DNA of 64,000 nt, from positions 3,782,001-3,846,000 of the forward strand of contig NC_134297.1 of NCBI RefSeq assembly GCF_949628215.1. The letters run 5' to 3'. The position numbers and the translations under genes were made by a program. Every line of letters begins with the position of its first letter. Within the stretch, counting starts at the first letter, position 1. Source of the stretch: Phalacrocorax aristotelis (Eukaryota > Chordata > Aves > Suliformes > Phalacrocoracidae). Under the pieces are notes generated by a model that saw only the letters and a list, made by a program, of their open reading frames with translations, was not told where the DNA came from and made no database searches. Shown here in pieces: positions 63,969 through 64,000 of the stretch.

Positions 63969-64000
63969 ATGGCGACGCCGAGCAGCGGCGGGGTGCGGCG
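63969..64000 (+). CDS. SORL1: SORL1 first coding exon (first codons only)
   Basis: ATG at 63969 opens MATPSSGGVRR before the window ends. The start of human SORL1 is MATRSS (recalled). SORL1 is the next gene after SC5D on the same strand in vertebrates, and the ATG sits at the downstream edge of a CpG island in a fair context (cgaacATGg). SORL1 encodes a VPS10-domain endosomal sorting receptor. Only 10 full codons are visible, so identity rests mainly on synteny. Confidence 0.75.
   Translation, partial: MATPSSGGVR

Overview
The window is from a bird genome. The evidence is the CR1 LINE, the avian ERVL-type LTRs, short introns with GC-rich promoters, and protein-coding exons that read as clear avian orthologues. 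The gene order TBCEL - TECTA - SC5D - SORL1, all on the + strand, is the order on human 11q23.3. In chicken this block lies on microchromosome 24 (recalled, not checked). No species is claimed.

Layout. 1-1020 is the last intron of TBCEL, and 1021-1339 is its last coding exon, which encodes the C-terminal ubiquitin-like domain. 1340-10012 holds the TBCEL 3' UTR, intergenic DNA and presumably a non-coding TECTA exon. 10014-37832 is the whole coding region of TECTA (alpha-tectorin): 23 coding exons, 6462 nt including the stop, 2153 residues, with every phase joining in frame. Its 3' UTR probably runs to a poly(A) signal near 38836. 38.9-48.9 kb is a repeat-rich spacer: a CR1 split by a partial ERVL provirus with its 3' LTR, GT- and CT-rich low-complexity tracts, an old LTR fossil, and a solo LTR. 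48.9-49.8 kb is a CpG-rich promoter with the likely non-coding first exon of SC5D. Its four coding exons lie between 50205 and 52992 (289 residues). 53.9-63.7 kb has no recognisable gene. At 63.7-64.0 kb there is a CpG-rich promoter and the first codons of SORL1.

The genes share synteny rather than a pathway. TBCEL regulates tubulin, alpha-tectorin is the main non-collagenous matrix protein of the tectorial membrane, SC5D is the C-5 sterol desaturase of cholesterol synthesis, and SORL1 is an endosomal sorting receptor.

I found no undescribed multi-gene system. The observations most worth checking are a GC-AG last intron in TECTA and a second GCAAGT donor at the SC5D first exon. Others are a NAGNAG acceptor in TECTA whose second choice creates a stop, the phase-1 module architecture of TECTA, nested and near-identical LTR fossils between TECTA and SC5D, and a visible G/T-rich to C/A-rich strand switch near 44.6 kb.
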